64,000 bases of DNA. Source: Rhabditoides inermis. Its lineage: Eukaryota; Nematoda; Chromadorea; Rhabditida; Rhabditidae. Under the pieces are notes generated by a model that saw nothing but the letters and a program-made list of their open reading frames with translations, had not been told where the DNA came from and did no database searches. Shown in pieces: positions 20,101 to 26,837 of the stretch (its first letter is position 1; each line of letters opens with the position of its first letter). The stretch lies in NCBI GenBank assembly GCA_963966185.1, contig CAWZYM010000127.1, forward strand, positions 87,001 to 151,000, written 5' to 3'. Made by a program: the position numbers and the translations under genes.

Positions 20101-21820
20101 ATCTGTTAGGAAGGGAGATTCTCTAGAAAGGGGACCTGTTGTTGATGTGTTATGTTCGTGCGCATCGAATTATTGACATCCGGTTTCTCCCATCTAGTGC
20201 GATCTGGCCTTGTGCGGCTAGATCTAACTATTAGTATACACACCTGTGAGGCTGACACAATATACAAGAGAGCACTGTGAAGTTACCTGTGTGGGTGTAT
20301 ACAAATGTTATCGACGAATCTATACCATAAGTGAACGTTACTCGGTGAGACCTTTCTGATATCAGACGTCACGCGTGGTTACGTGAGCGGAATCCAATCA
20401 CTCGGCTGTTAGTGCATCCCTCCACTCCTGGGTTATTCACCGTGCCTTGACTACGCTTGCGCGTAACGGGTGAGATTTGTTAGATACATTCACACAAATT
20501 AGAATTAGACTGAGGTGGTTCAGTGAGTCCGTGTTCGTTTCTAAAACGGTTAATGCACCATGTCAAGACTAAGCTATGGGGCAGGGTTCAGTCTAAGGTA
20601 CTCTACAGTAAGGGTACTAATAACTACAGTAATGGTAATAGTAACTACGGTAATCTACAGTGATAACAATACAATACATCAGACCTGTCTCCATGGCCGT
20701 CGAGAGGGTTGCCACAATACTCTCGCCAATAAATACATAACAGTAATATAGAAGTGACTTTATCGCATATAGTAAATATACATGAAAGGGCGACCGCTCA
20801 CGCGGATCGTCCCGGCGATAAGTGTCGATCTCTCTCACTTCTCTCTTACGTGTCTGTGCTCTCTCTCACTCTCTCGTTCCGGTCGGGACACCACTCACCT
20901 CCGGTCGGCTGCCGATCTTCAACCAAGTGTACATCTCCGGCGCGCCGAACAACGCGAACATCAGCCAGGTGAGGAACACCTGTCGAGCAAACAATCAATC
21001 GATATCCGATTACTCTAATCAATCGCCATACCACTCCGTTCGATCGGATGCCGCGCACGCGACAGGCGCCCATCGAGACGAGCAGAGCCACCTGCAGGGA
21101 TGGATTATTGATTTTTGATCGATTGATTTATCAATTGATAACCCACCAGAGTCACGATCTGGAGCGACGGGTAGACGTAGTCGACGGTGGGCACGGGGGA
21201 GTCGCTGAATTGCAATAGTGATTATCGATTGATATCGATCACTCCATACCCCAGCAGGCCCTCCCAGATGGAGGTGACGAGGATGAAGGTGCGATCGACG
21301 ATCAGAACCAGAGTGATAGTCTGCAATATCGATTAGTAAATCAATCAATAGGTGAGACGACTCACCCATTTCATGCTCTGCAACGTGGTCCATGGCAGCT
21401 TGTGTTCGGTGGAGAACCTGAAAAAGAATACGATTCAGTCATCGCATACAACACCAAAAATCAATCAAAGATTGGAGATCACCAACAACTACCAAAAATC
21501 ATTTTTATACCTCAATTGGAGTGCGAGGACAGGGGCGAGGAGCCAGAAGAAGAGGCAGGGCGCGCCAGCGAGGACCTGAAGAAGCTCTCTCTCCCCCTCT
21601 CTCTCCTCTCTCTCTCTCTCTTCTCTCCCTCGTACCGTATGGGTGAAGCACTCTGTCAGGATCGGCATCCCATATGGCCCGGACGCATTCTCAGCCAGCG
21701 GGCGGAAGTTGTCCTAAATGAAATCGTTAAATCTAATCAATCAAATGATCAATATCTGCTTACCCAGAATGGGTCTCCGCAGAACCCGACCGGGTAGTCG
21801 TCATCCTGGAAGGTGCTCAT
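1598..21820 (-). CDS. ABCC (MRP-type) transporter, N-terminal half, 18 exons, interrupted by a BEL element
   Basis: Exons (descending): 21820-21764, 21713-21636, 21575-21511, 21417-21366, 21320-21250, 21204-21147, 21091-21032, 20979-20899, 3366-3241, 3198-3100, 3050-2963, 2823-2671, 2533-2460, 2414-2341, 2273-2184, 2033-1946, 1869-1827, 1686-1598. All junctions are in frame. The product opens MSTFQDDDYPVGFCGD and has a TMD0-like hydrophobic N-terminus. It then shows MRP landmarks: an exon like the linker ahead of TMD1 (SFLNRQVMHWYSAL...KKPLE), TMD1 helices, and the diagnostic NSARREKTQGEIVNLM loop. The protein stops after 'YWSSPLM' in TMD1; no later TMD or nucleotide-binding exon is readable in 1-1597. 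Either the rest lies beyond the window or the gene is truncated. Exon 13 has a CAGCAG tandem acceptor. ABCC proteins export conjugated organic anions; the substrate here is unknown. Confidence 0.85.
3551..3880 (-). repeat. 3' LTR of the BEL element
   Basis: 330 bp, TG...CA ends, with the same sequence as 20561-20890. Preceded by CCACT. In the element's sense it contains a CT/GA-rich segment and a TATATTTACTATA promoter-like stretch. Confidence 0.95.
4433..4963 (+). CDS. Small type I membrane protein, antisense accessory gene in the BEL element
   Basis: Two exons, 4433-4581 and 4648-4963, join in phase (GA|GTGAGT ... TTCCAG|A) to give about 154 aa ending at TAA. The N-terminus is a strong signal peptide (MRSLVLLLLALLGVAGVYV), then a short Cys-rich segment (CGEW..., CPRCPSGHLC) and a Ser/Thr/Pro-rich stalk. 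A CVEC pair precedes a membrane span (HIVLVIVAIISTFAVAYLLY) and a ~30-residue tail. It runs opposite to gag-pol-env, between env and the 3' LTR. I recognise no family. An acceptor-like TTCAG directly precedes the ATG, so a further 5' exon is possible. That it is an element-borne gene and not captured host sequence is inference from position. Confidence 0.5.
5233..5883 (+). CDS. Possible spliced gene in the BEL accessory region, structure unresolved
   Basis: Coding-like stretches lie in order on the plus strand: 5233-5310 (MDPAIPSDSRPSSM..., ending at a CAG|GTATAC donor), about 5470-5602 (a basic/Leu-rich helix ending VVEK|GTGGAT), and about 5692-5883 (FHFVPLDWESPS... ending at TGA). The last two show coding-like composition and a clean stop, but the first junction shifts frame and I cannot join all three. 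It could be a decayed gene or have an exon I missed. No family recognised. Confidence 0.3.
5945..6748 (+). CDS. 237-aa helical protein of unknown function, three exons, in the BEL accessory region
   Basis: Exons 5945-6166, 6210-6260 and 6308-6748 join in phase 0 with GTAAGT and GTGAGT donors. The second exon uses the downstream of two close AG acceptors, since the first leads to an early stop. The protein begins MSQLRARKSDRRTELSARV and is rich in Arg, Ala, Leu, Asp and Ser. It looks largely alpha-helical through residue ~150, where helices such as LATLHLKSLRRLDQSDDDFW occur, and ends in a Ser/Pro/Thr-rich ~80-residue tail. There is no signal peptide or membrane span. It is transcribed convergently with the retroelement frame. 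The clean phase across two introns argues that it is a real gene. No known family is recognised. Confidence 0.55.
7031..7378 (-). CDS. 94-aa coiled-coil protein, two exons, downstream of env
   Basis: Exons 7378-7304 and 7240-7031 join in phase 0 (AAG|GTGAGA ... TTATAG|GAG). The first exon encodes an acidic leader (MTGKRDDEEDTTEDKNNEEE). The second encodes about 69 residues of strong heptad-like helix (LQRQQELEERVRKLQAKK..., ending ADLLETPTR). It lies on the same strand as gag-pol-env, 1.1 kb after the env stop. The CCHC-containing frame at 7402-7704 lies immediately upstream on this strand. An intron could join the two, since an acceptor sits just before this ATG, but I could not find a donor of the right phase with confidence. 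Role unknown; multimerisation is the obvious guess. Confidence 0.5.
7402..7704 (-). CDS. Separate zinc-knuckle (CCHC) protein in the BEL accessory region
   Basis: A minus-strand frame from ATG at 7704 (MPTPRLQEYAVVSDF) contains CLLCMEPAHQPWAC, which fits C-x2-C-x4-H-x4-C, the retroviral nucleocapsid knuckle spacing. A looser second Cys/His cluster (CRNKRC...HHWGRVC) follows. Next come an acidic helix and a basic, low-complexity end spanning a GA-rich stretch before TAG at 7402. The real 3' end may be spliced, possibly into the coiled-coil exons at 7378-7031. CCHC knuckles bind single-stranded nucleic acid. The main gag frame of this element shows no CCHC, so this may supply the function in trans; that is inference. 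Confidence 0.5.
   Translation of the reverse strand: MPTPRLQEYAVVSDFCLLCMEPAHQPWACHNRAEKTVQEGRCRNKRCMATGGHHWGRVCPLLEDGVGEEEFNRLVEERILQIEISEGKRESQKERERGRA
8505..18992 (-). CDS. BEL/Pao gag-pol-env polyprotein, 3495 aa, uninterrupted
   Basis: Approximate order by residue. 1-600: gag N-terminus with a long Lys/Ser-rich and Ser/Thr run. 616-760: DUF1759-like gag domain (MPEFDGSVKQWKLFYQ). 800-950: basic Gly/Gln/Asn/Lys-rich tract with no CCHC. ~986: aspartic protease DTGAQKS. 1260-1480: reverse transcriptase, with active-site box LYVDN. ~1567: RNase H (VVFTDASKD). 1900-1940: integrase HHCC zinc finger. ~1972, 2035 and 2087: D, D and E of the integrase core (VDFAGP, SDNGSTF, WERM). ~2220-2270: DUF5641-like end. 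~2340: signal-like hydrophobic segment, then a Thr-rich and Cys-containing ectodomain. ~2835-2856: membrane span. ~2970: second hydrophobic segment. ~2980-3440: Cys-rich ectodomain like phlebovirus Gc. 3440-3457: final span. Nematode BEL elements with phlebovirus-like env are known (Cer7, Tas). No stop or frameshift is visible. Confidence 0.93.
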   Translation of the reverse strand: MNPSDPDGKGAPPTQKGAVYKIYQGEIIGDSGLRVPKELFSPEQLAEIAEKGETQAEIVESQIALLIETWKEQYPAAAELAEKADIQRRLSLKVADTATPFIPIKNEEDWNQAADLMKEIQKQDRRQFEAEAAYFEKQEEMLKSTLGDSDAAPTLREFYLQMSTSMRRARKALARQKSGILAELKKHNQNAARILDFSIRHFPEGEVSDRESLEEEIAAAEKRTEEEGECKREKGDESQPNDEFQIAFKTNSTVESSAPEPPVRSKPDSPSSAGKQVTPAAHPNTEISEIVERMESERSPAHHQPIFQGKIEHTPGNDQFITPKSALPIAKFNSPTNPVQKAFNLVIDCCLDGDKKGVTWKNETNESYQTFKTGIADTPANPNQVITSSFDENWAKPYYEGMAARQTARLASDDEFRDFQRRFERLKQTSRSASIAGEEDNNNWPLPEVKTYGKEKAEKSKKKERTKKKEIDSSSDSESETDSDKKKKERKNKKKQRKEAKKGKKDKRKKRNKRSPSSSSTSTSDSSSSSTSSDESSDSDSSSDSSSSSSTTSTSTSSTTSQSASEKNKGRRKAKNKKREKKKEKRERRRAKSRERRNRSIDPRIFTTMALSNIIDMPEFDGSVKQWKLFYQTFTALMEGQSDIVKLTKLKQCCKREAAGVINHFGMSAENYKPAMTALKRAYGSETKLIKSLWDEFRATQPASDHYASVKATYNTIKAIMVQLMELTRVRGNDLTTEITRRFPKRFWGKLMAAEVRADGNVKKFLKELERIVTEYEDTEKNFETFTRGRQMMAKEKGGHKGRSQSKKPYQNGKKGGGNGQNGNQQNQGNGGQSGGNGGFQKKGKFRRGQSQQRNQNGQNQNAKSSNNYEKKNPQQQSKGGGNQSKGGQKNQGNNGAKGNQQNGSGGKGFQNKKEFKGKKKGNGNNKKQQVQFSHSPSRSQSPTIPRPFHQRMAKTDAREKAGDLMIFSPNVKNHRNNALQQMDIMVDTGAQKSCIDAEVARQLNLPIISGKRKAEFQMWNGETHTIDTHYVRLTMYHNKVKVTADVMVCENLAFDEPRPQIRQEDEKAVRDAGAKIIGGTRRVELIMGIDQCYSTFGNLQPTTLPSRKVLLQSSLGDTICGKAKMTVWKMNKMRTTKEDNELMWRVVNVGLEDIDDIEIKKRVRQHFLDTVAITETGQVMVEWPLKPRAKEPFHDNYDVAMQQFLHLINTCNKKKPGLFQLIQTQFQDLITKGILEPVDVDRDGVFMYLPYHVVWNDKSDTTPARVVFNGSSHKRGEPSLNDLVYAGETTLPDLCGILLRTREAPYLMQADVKSAFHTVLINQKSQDLTRVIFIKPGTDISKPLNREDIQILAFTRLPFGVNASGYLLAEAIKFFVSHNCHDQALKDNIEFNLYVDNLFMTFGSRKESYEWYKKSKELFAAMGMCIRVYASNETGIYEKLPEEDLAKGRMSKVLGMIWDVNADTYSVRKPDLKKFLYLDYTTKRVVSSVIGSTFDPLGLYAPVTVGSKLLLKKFWVVNQLDWDTKHYDPNDKEVVDATIRLIEETDMTVPRQLEDVKFSSTHELVVFTDASKDCYGAVAYLRSPSKKKSGDFAVNMLMAKQKLAPEKGKNTIPHLELCGIVVGTKLASFILSHTTLKIVRVCIMSDSEIALQWIQHGPREKNEVFVENRVKSVNQTLRDLKEKGVQSDMRFVSTDQNPADHLTRVLTHEEFAESNWRKGPDFLKKEEREWPEVHIAFPIDDDPTEEKVTEETMKHPIMMHAARKKETIPAATQALNSFRMVTQPATNVLNKMIAAAAYVIQFLALIAKPITERRRLKIPEIYTKFEGSVEGRAAGKNVLIRIHQQAHIAAILEMRSRVDVRLDEDGIYYQYSRIKDSEHCFRRPVIIQKTRLFEALVDDIHQQMFHAGFASTVAEYNSRYFTPKLRASMKPLLRKCVQCQKAKARPFPMQTRPALPEVRTMRAFPFEACGVDFAGPVYYLNETSQVKEKAYIVLFTCLSSRLIHMEPIYSMDTDQFLYSLARLAARYTLPLRLFSDNGSTFVLAEKLTAGKAGSRSPTAYLDGELGRRNVKWHRVISMAPWSAGAWERMVALGKASLYAAMKGITPDRVQLETMMQQCSRIVNSRPIIQYSETIDDSNLFVLRPIDLTMPNIPTAEYDPLEAPQPRHQAIVESFNNLEKAVDRFWRYFRDHYMTSDRTYNEVPKYRKVYNKQPLPEVGEVVLIMDRMLPRNRWRLGRVTELIPSKDQLVRAVRLTMCSETGRVTETTRPINLLIPLEIQKKDEDPVQKAIDSPHVEPKKTKQPATKGQVQDQEEEPAKKAAPSVSRAGRNRRAPNRFTFCIMLILLSGAAAHTQNAEVREYSELVVEQYAIAVANNDLRTVEGIVQMAKLDGIHLPYIRPPNPTSKTIPTSTPTTAPTTTKPYTRKTSTTIKSTTLTETTRKYTSVTTPSPTTKAKITTSATTLSKGRTWKSQASARTTTQSAGRSGKVTARPALITDERIATAIREGLKKAEREISSMKRQPRARAPMGPGRSRARSRGRKKGTVKKPTNNEQAQTTVSPEKETKIQKLRKMAKQAASESLKSAVSSTIKTAGQEAMGMITNEVLNITIGSVVEKLTQSHELNSEEKLELSEMTREEIEDLAEQQEIELEYEEPTYVDEEMKRLFSGADDDSEPEMDGMTETNEDKLEASTGKNESTRVYIGNHYENGSVIHPQEHFLIIEPAYSGSIQCTDEGVQLFDHAKTDEYTKYRVCIDEDEKACNDEVRAAIDELEGITIPVDAHVIVHPFLVTWRKYNGKRNEVIKHTCPGIDLCSVNHCTICMYQTLVNPHCHKKKAILFLALITIIPGTLLALLIRCRQRIKKAWRDRTMCRRSAGCCARTAACCVRRKKKDIPRPAEEEETTENMLDERVEETQVDVERRESDDMSGISRYTPIPFNVQQPTCIIRSDRSVRYSKRPLSMSLSTLTQIAIAVSFITACTAETCDKTTPITTEAITCSRDSCSTQTSINMFFTSIDRTVCINIEYPGKKMQKTMIRLKDVTWTCGASRTLYTRNITTKTESIRRCAGSGLCTGGKCNDIDQDTIISEFSEANKYSGATYCTNKCGFLLCKCLTLSSSCLYYRVYAKPTTYDLVEIIECNYWVPEVSLEVTTVPPHGEKTIETVKLVDSMATSINKKVYNGSTMKLIHFDSPRVKLDKFLRINKEIAHIRQEEADPVLRCSNATHCTFIDRCRCDFADDNALCRCPDTDYYSLLRDPNNMLPTIGEGFELKVTSQVKPQLITTRDALHIQFNIQERLNLSYSQYDTPCRVSDVSPITGCFNCLKGAKFKLRCHSEVPGAAQIQCTDNFVDTIQCDKTGHVTKIRRYFEEREVKESCTVHCGGKSIAIATTGELDYIEGSIPMANTAKGTTYIAPETIGIWDQLCETVEKTIRFLRAMDEWLPIILAIAIIIFLIVLFSPTIWQLNCMQCLNRQQPQVQFAMLPTGIAHPNPNETY
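18993..20560 (-). other. BEL leader (5' untranslated) region
   Basis: About 1.57 kb between the 5' LTR and the gag ATG. It starts (minus strand, from 20560) with the TGGTGCAT primer-binding site and contains a 20-bp tandem repeat array at about 19243-19530. No convincing coding sequence is seen. It presumably holds packaging and splice-donor signals, which I cannot pinpoint. Confidence 0.7.
19243..19530. repeat. 20-bp minisatellite in the BEL leader
   Basis: About 14 imperfect copies of a 20-bp unit (ATCGGAC then TATGTCCGGGTAG, alternating with variants such as CCGTGTCCGTGTAG). The alternation suggests a 40-bp higher-order unit. Confidence 0.85.
20561..20890 (-). repeat. 5' LTR of the BEL element
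   Basis: 330 bp, same sequence as 3551-3880. Followed by the CCACT target duplication and, 8 bp further, the end of ABCC exon 8. Confidence 0.95.
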
Positions 21821-22281
21821 CGAGAAGCACCCGGGGAAGACGTACTAGCAGCTGGGAGAGAGGGTTCTGGAAGAGTCGCAATGGGGAAAAACCAAACTTT
21901 ACTAGAACGGGTGCGGGTGAGACAAATCGTGAGAATGGAATGTGGCGAGTACGAGATGATCGATCAATTAATCAATCAATCAGATATTTACTCGTAATCG
22001 CAAACATGATCGTGACACGTATGGGATCGATACGTTAACAAAAGTTAGTAGAACACGGTCGAAGCGAGTGAAAACGCAGACTGATGCAACGCACACATCG
22101 ATAGTTCGATAGTACAGCTACCAGATAAGGGTTGCCGCGGCGTCCCCGGAACATCTGTACTGTACTACAGTCAGTGCTACAACTACGGGCGATTGGGAAG
22201 TAACGATGAAGATGCGCCACCAAACAGAGAGTATAGAGGAACACATATCGCGCTTATACTTGAGCGACAAATTTACCACAG

Positions 22282-22375
22282 CGGCAACTGTACGTATTGC
22301 GAAACACAAGAGCCGATCCTCACGTGTTACTGCGACAACGGTAAATTGATTTGTGTCTCGACGACACAGGAGTAG
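22282..22375 (+). CDS. Cys-rich C-terminal exon of a small, probably secreted protein
   Basis: After a CCACAG acceptor the frame reads NCTYCETQEP...CYCDNGKLIC and ends at TAG. The spacing C-x2-C-x8-C-x-C-x6-C resembles short disulfide-rich domains, and loosely the Cys repeats at 58799 and 59398. I could not find the upstream exon with a signal peptide, so this is an orphan exon call. Confidence 0.3.
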
Positions 22376-23150
22376 CAAATTGCGCATTGCACCCTTGTTC
22401 CACTGGGGCAATGCGGATAGATTGGATCGATCGATATACCGTTCACATTGTCAGTCGGTAGACGGGAATACTCGAGCACTGGTGATAGGGCGATAAGAAT
22501 AACATGTGATACGATAGCGTTGACCGAAGGCACAACAAACGTCGTCCCTACGGGAATAGACTCGCATCACAACTTCGAACTGTGGTAGCTGTGGTACGTG
22601 CGTTTCAACAGTTACAGAAGCACATGAAATCAAAAATGACGTATGCTGGTGATGAACACTGGCTGAGGAAGTATTCTAGAACACGCGCGGAGATATGGGG
22701 GTGCTGCGATATCCTATATACTAAACAGATAAGATAAGCATGTCGGTCAAAGCCACGCGGAAGATATGCATGAAACATCCGTCACAAACAACGACTTGAG
22801 GAAAATTGTTGTAAAAAAAATCGGTGCAACCAGCTGTTTGGATGCGCAGCGCCTCAAGCAAATCGCCGCCGCCGCGTTTTTCGCGGGCCGCTCGGAAGCC
22901 CCGTGAAATGGTGACCTCCCGCGGATTTTCCGCGGGACCGGTTAAAACGCGGCCCTGTGGCCCTTGAGTGGTAAAATGCGGAGCTGCTATTGACAATAGT
23001 ATGAGTCAAAAATGACGTATAAAATACAAATACAGTCGCCGGGCAATTAATTAATCAGGTTGAAGAAAACGGTCATCTAAGTTACGCCAAAGAAAACTGA
23101 CGTATGACGTATGCTGGTGAAATGTTCGTGAAAAGCAACATTTCCACTTA
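22376..23150. other. No gene seen; fragmentary repeats
   Basis: Contains a CG-rich patch with a short palindrome (CCGCGGATTTTCCGCGG near 22920). A word like AAAATGACGTATGCTGGTGA recurs in whole or part near 22633, 23003 and 23103, suggesting remnants of an unclassified repeat just upstream of the RTE fragment. Confidence 0.5.
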
Positions 23151-24065
23151 TTGTTGCAGAAACGCGCAGAATCGTGCAGAATCAATCGTACCCTAAAGAG
23201 AAACGAGAAACACAAAAAAAAAATCTGCGCCATTTGTCCTATGCTGACCATTACACGGCGGGATTCAAAGAACAAGCAGATGGCGCAGAAGATGCTCGAC
23301 GACATTGAAAGAGAAAGTTCAGCAATCGGACTCCGCATCTCAAAGAAGAAGAGTGTCTACATGTCGAACGGTCCACGAGCGGATCTGCTGCTTAGAGGAG
23401 AACTGCTGGAGCGAGTGGACGAGTTCAAGTACCTGGGCGCAATGGTGACAGTGAAGAAAGACGAAAAGGAGCTGCAAAGAAGAATAGGCTCTGGATGGGC
23501 AGCATTCAATTTGCACAGGCCTTTTCTGACGCGGAAGAATGTGAACATGAACATGAAGATGAAAAGGAATGTCTGGAAAGTGTGTATCCTGCCGAGCCTG
23601 ACGTACGCGGCCGAAACATGGTGTCTTAAAGTGGAGCAGAAGGAGAAGCTGCAGCGAGTGCAACGAAGGATGGAGAGGGCGATGATAGGAGTGACGCTGT
23701 TGGATCGAGTGCGCAACACGGAGGTGCGGAGAAGGACTGGACTGGAGGATGTTCGAAAAGTTATATGGAAGAAGAAGGCTGCGTGGGCGAGGAAGATGGC
23801 GAGCGAGGACAGATGGTCGAGGGGAGTGATGGAATGGTACCCGCGAGACAAGACAAGGCGGGTTGGAGCGCCCTACATGTTCTGGTGTGACGACCTGAAG
23901 GAAGTTCTGGCGCGAGGAGGACGTATCGGAGCTGAGTGGATTCAACTGGCACGAGGAGACCCCGAAGAGTGGAGCAAGGCGATTGCAGGATCAGCGCCGT
24001 GAACTATTACGATATTCTACGACGATTCTGAATAAACTATTTGATTTTGATTTGATTTGATTTGT
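23151..24065 (+). mobile_element. RTE-type LINE, 5'-truncated and degenerate
   Basis: Encodes the C-terminal part of an RTE reverse transcriptase. The RT active-site box is read in a different frame from what follows and is YADH rather than YADD. The rest continues in one frame to 24002: a K-YLG-x-V block, the thumb, and the Arg-rich WARKMAS...RRVGAPY...W-DDL tail typical of RTE elements. It ends with a TTTGATTTTGATTTGATTT tail, shared in type with the copy ending near 43205. The frameshift and altered catalytic box mean it is dead. Confidence 0.85.
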
Positions 24066-24164
24066 CCTATGATCACTCATACCACACATCAATGCAAGTT
24101 CGACGAGGTCATATCTTTCAAATCATATCAAAAATCATATCATATCTAAAGTTCATATAGTGGG

Positions 24165-24340
24165 CTCGCAAATGAGTTCCACTCTTTTCACGAGAGAAAC
24201 TAGGGTGGTCAGACAGCGATCAGATCCCTTCGGATGATGTTTTCAATTTGACAAAATTTTGCGTAAGTAGCCAAGATCGAACCCGCGAACCGCAGCTTGC
24301 TAAGCGAGAGCGTTACCACTACGCCACATGGTCATGTGAG
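24165..24340 (-). mobile_element. tRNA-derived SINE
   Basis: On the minus strand the head has a Pol III A box (TGGCGTAGTGG) and B box (GGTTCGATC) and a tRNA-Ala-like anticodon loop (TTAGCAA), but the T stem does not pair, so it is not a functional tRNA gene. The downstream body (TTTGTCAAATTGAAAAC ... TCTCGTGAAAAG ... ATTTGCGAGCCCACTATA) recurs, head-less, at about 56131-56216 on the plus strand. A dispersed tRNA-headed repeat is a SINE. Confidence 0.7.
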
Positions 24341-24872
24341 AGGAAAAGTGGAGTAGAGACATGAACGGCAAAACAAATCTGCTGTGCATTTCGGTCAGTA
24401 TACGGTATGTTCAAAATCCACGATAATGATTCAACGAAAAATCCTGAGCTAAGTGCGAGCCTATTATACGAGTGATTTTCATTGGCATGCAAATCAGAGA
24501 GTCCATCATTTCTCCTGCTCGACTTCCACGTCGTCGCACTTCCCTCTCGGGTATGGCTGTTCCGTCGGCTGGTGAGTGAATGAGACGCTATGGGGTCTAA
24601 ACACAATGGCCCCGTCTTGCTTGCGCTTTCCCCTGCCGCTTTTCAACGGTGGCTCCCCATTTGGGATTCGTTTTTGTTGTATTTTTTTTCCTATCTTGTC
24701 ATGTTTGTACATATTTCTTTATTTTGCACGAGTTGTTGAAAACGCGTATAAATTATTAGAATAATTATTTTCAGCGTCTCTCCGCGGCGACATCCAGGGC
24801 GTGACATTTAATAATCATAGCATTATAATAATAAAAAAGATCAATAGTATTAAATTATACATACATTTGTAG

Positions 24873-25112
24873 CGTCTCTACGCCGCGACATCCAGGGAGT
24901 GCGTGGGTGGGCGATTCTCCTCGTTCTCCTCTTTCACTTCTTCCCACAACACTTCCCCAACGGATAAGTCGGAGTCGACATGTAAGACAATGAGTTTTAT
25001 TATTATAATACATTATATTACATACCTTTCTTTGAGGTTTTTCGTCATTTCCGGCTACCTGATGACAATGCTGCTGAACCGGAACGCTATCATTGGCGCC
25101 AACACGATTGTG

Positions 25113-25210
<98 letters not shown>

Positions 25211-26722
25211 AGAAGTTCTACTACCGTCGCGCGCGCCGCATCCTTCCCCTGTACGCCCTCTCCATCTGTCTCACCCTGCTCGCACTATACTTGGCCTTCC
25301 CCCGCAACTTCCACTCTGTCAATCGAACCAGCGCCCGCAAAGCCCTCCTCCTCTCTACCAACCTCGGCTCCAAAGACGCCATCTTTGAGTACCGCAAAAT
25401 GGTAAGGACCGCAAAAATGAGTACCAGTAACCAGTAAAATAGATATTTACGATTTCCCTTATCTCTAGCTGTCCGAATCTGTGGACCTGTTCACTCACAC
25501 TTGGTCGCTCTGTGTGGAAATGCAGTACTATCTGCTCGTTCCCCACATATTCCTCATTCAGGTGAGAGCTCTTTTTTAGTGCACTGATCAACGCCATCGT
25601 TTTTCTTCCTGTCCTCGAGCTAGCGTTGCTGACTTGCATTTGATTTGATTTGATCTATGTCTTCAGAATCGTTTCATTTCCAAAGCTGTCGTCTACTTTT
25701 CGCTGATTGCTGTCGCCTCTTTGATCTACTCGCTAGTCGTCGACTCTGACACAGCGTTCAACAGCGTCAGTTCCTTTGTTTTCTTTTTTTCTACCTCAAA
25801 ACTGTTCTAGATTACTTTAAAGATACAGGGGCCTATTCGATCTCGGCTGCCCGCTCATCGGTCAGTTCCCCGCCGCGCACAGCGCGACCGCGCGCATTGG
25901 CAGCGAATCACCACTCGAGATATGCAAATTTCACGACTTACTACGAGAGAGTGTGCAGAAGTGAGAGACGCAGACAGTTAGAGATACAATTTGCTTTATT
26001 CCTATTGAAGATCGTTGTGGGACCAAACTTTCGTTCAAAATTTTCCGCTCAGCGAGTATCGATGATCGTTTCTAATGAACTCAGCAACGTCGTTCTTTCG
26101 TTCAATTTCGTTTGTGATTAAGATTACCTGACTAAACTACTGACCTAAATCGTCAGAAATAGGCCACTGTCTCTTTAAAATTGTCTTTTACATAACGAAG
26201 TTGCGTGTGCAATGAAAATTCTGAGAGGCTTCGGAAAGTCCCGTTTTTGAATTATTTATTACGATTCCTTTGGCCAAATAGCCCAACTGGACAGAGGGCG
26301 ACTCGCAATTTCCCGGGGGGGGGGGGGGGGGGGGGCGGAGAGACAGTGGGCGGACTCGCAATTTCATTTTGGCCGGGTGCCTTTTTCCCCGGAGTTGTTT
26401 TCAAAAACGAAGTAGCATGAACATGATTATATGACTCTACTTGTTCTTTGTACAATTGTCTTCTCTTGTGGCCGAAACTATGTGTGTTTCATTGATAAGT
26501 TGATCTGTCTTTTACATAACCTGATCAGTGAGATGTTTATCTCAATATCATTGATATTCATTTCAGTTGTTCTGCCGTATGTGGCAATTCATGAGCGGCA
26601 GCATTGCATTCAGCGTGCAAAGAAACATCTCTGAGAAGAACGCAAACTCTGCCGACTTTCTTGAAAACGAAAGTCTATCGACTTTCTCGATTCTCGAAAA
26701 CGGCTCTGATGAAATGAGGTAG
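24873..26722 (+). pseudogene. OAC-like acyltransferase-3 membrane protein, broken
   Basis: Exons 24873-24981, 25037-25112, 25213-25401, 25469-25561, 25667-25765 and 26567-26722 are in phase. They match the acyltransferase-3 family (C. elegans oac genes): RRDIQGVRGWAILLVL, HFFP, MFFVISGYLM, FYYRRARRILPLY, HTWSLCVEMQYYL and WQFMSGSIAF. Breaks: an in-frame TAA at 24965-24967, where a Tyr codon would be expected before VGVDMFF; a partial tandem duplication of the first exon start (24774-24800); and an early end after six exons, so the later membrane helices and any C-terminal domain are missing. A start-codon exon was not found. The intron at 25766-26566 holds a MITE. Most likely a dying family member, though a sequencing error at the TAA cannot be excluded. 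Confidence 0.7.
25816..26179. mobile_element. MITE in the acyltransferase intron
   Basis: About 364 bp with ~22-bp terminal inverted repeats: TTTAAAGATACAGGGGCC at the left, and the right end complementary to TTTAAAGAGACAGTGGCC. No internal coding. It has a different TIR family from the MITEs at 59 and 41072. Confidence 0.6.
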
Positions 26723-26763
<41 letters not shown>

Positions 26764-26837
26764 TTGCAGACTGTAAATTCCGTCACCTATATATCACTAA
26801 GAAAATACGTTAGCAAGAGCACATGTAGATCTAAACT

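Larger units (their letters stand above)
3551..20890 (-). mobile_element. Complete BEL/Pao LTR retroelement with env, 17.34 kb
   Basis: Two 330-bp direct repeats beginning TG and ending CA bound the element. It is flanked by the 5-bp duplication CCACT (3546-3550 and 20891-20895). Read on the minus strand, the DNA just inside the 20561 LTR begins TGGTGCAT, an 8-nt match to the 3' end of nematode-type tRNA-Gly, so it is a plausible primer-binding site. The only long frame (8505-18992) is a BEL-type gag-pol-env on the same strand. The LTRs look identical along their length, which implies a recent insertion. It entered 8 bp inside the donor end of ABCC intron 8. The 3' region (3881-8504) is unusually long and carries additional genes. 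Confidence 0.95.

Noticed and set aside
24270..24335. Functional tRNA-Ala gene
   Set aside because: Boxes and anticodon-like loop are present, but the acceptor and T stems do not pair and the body recurs as a SINE.
24506..24712. 68-aa minus-strand frame
   Set aside because: Basic and plausible in composition, but lacks splice or family evidence and lies next to the plus-strand acyltransferase remnant.
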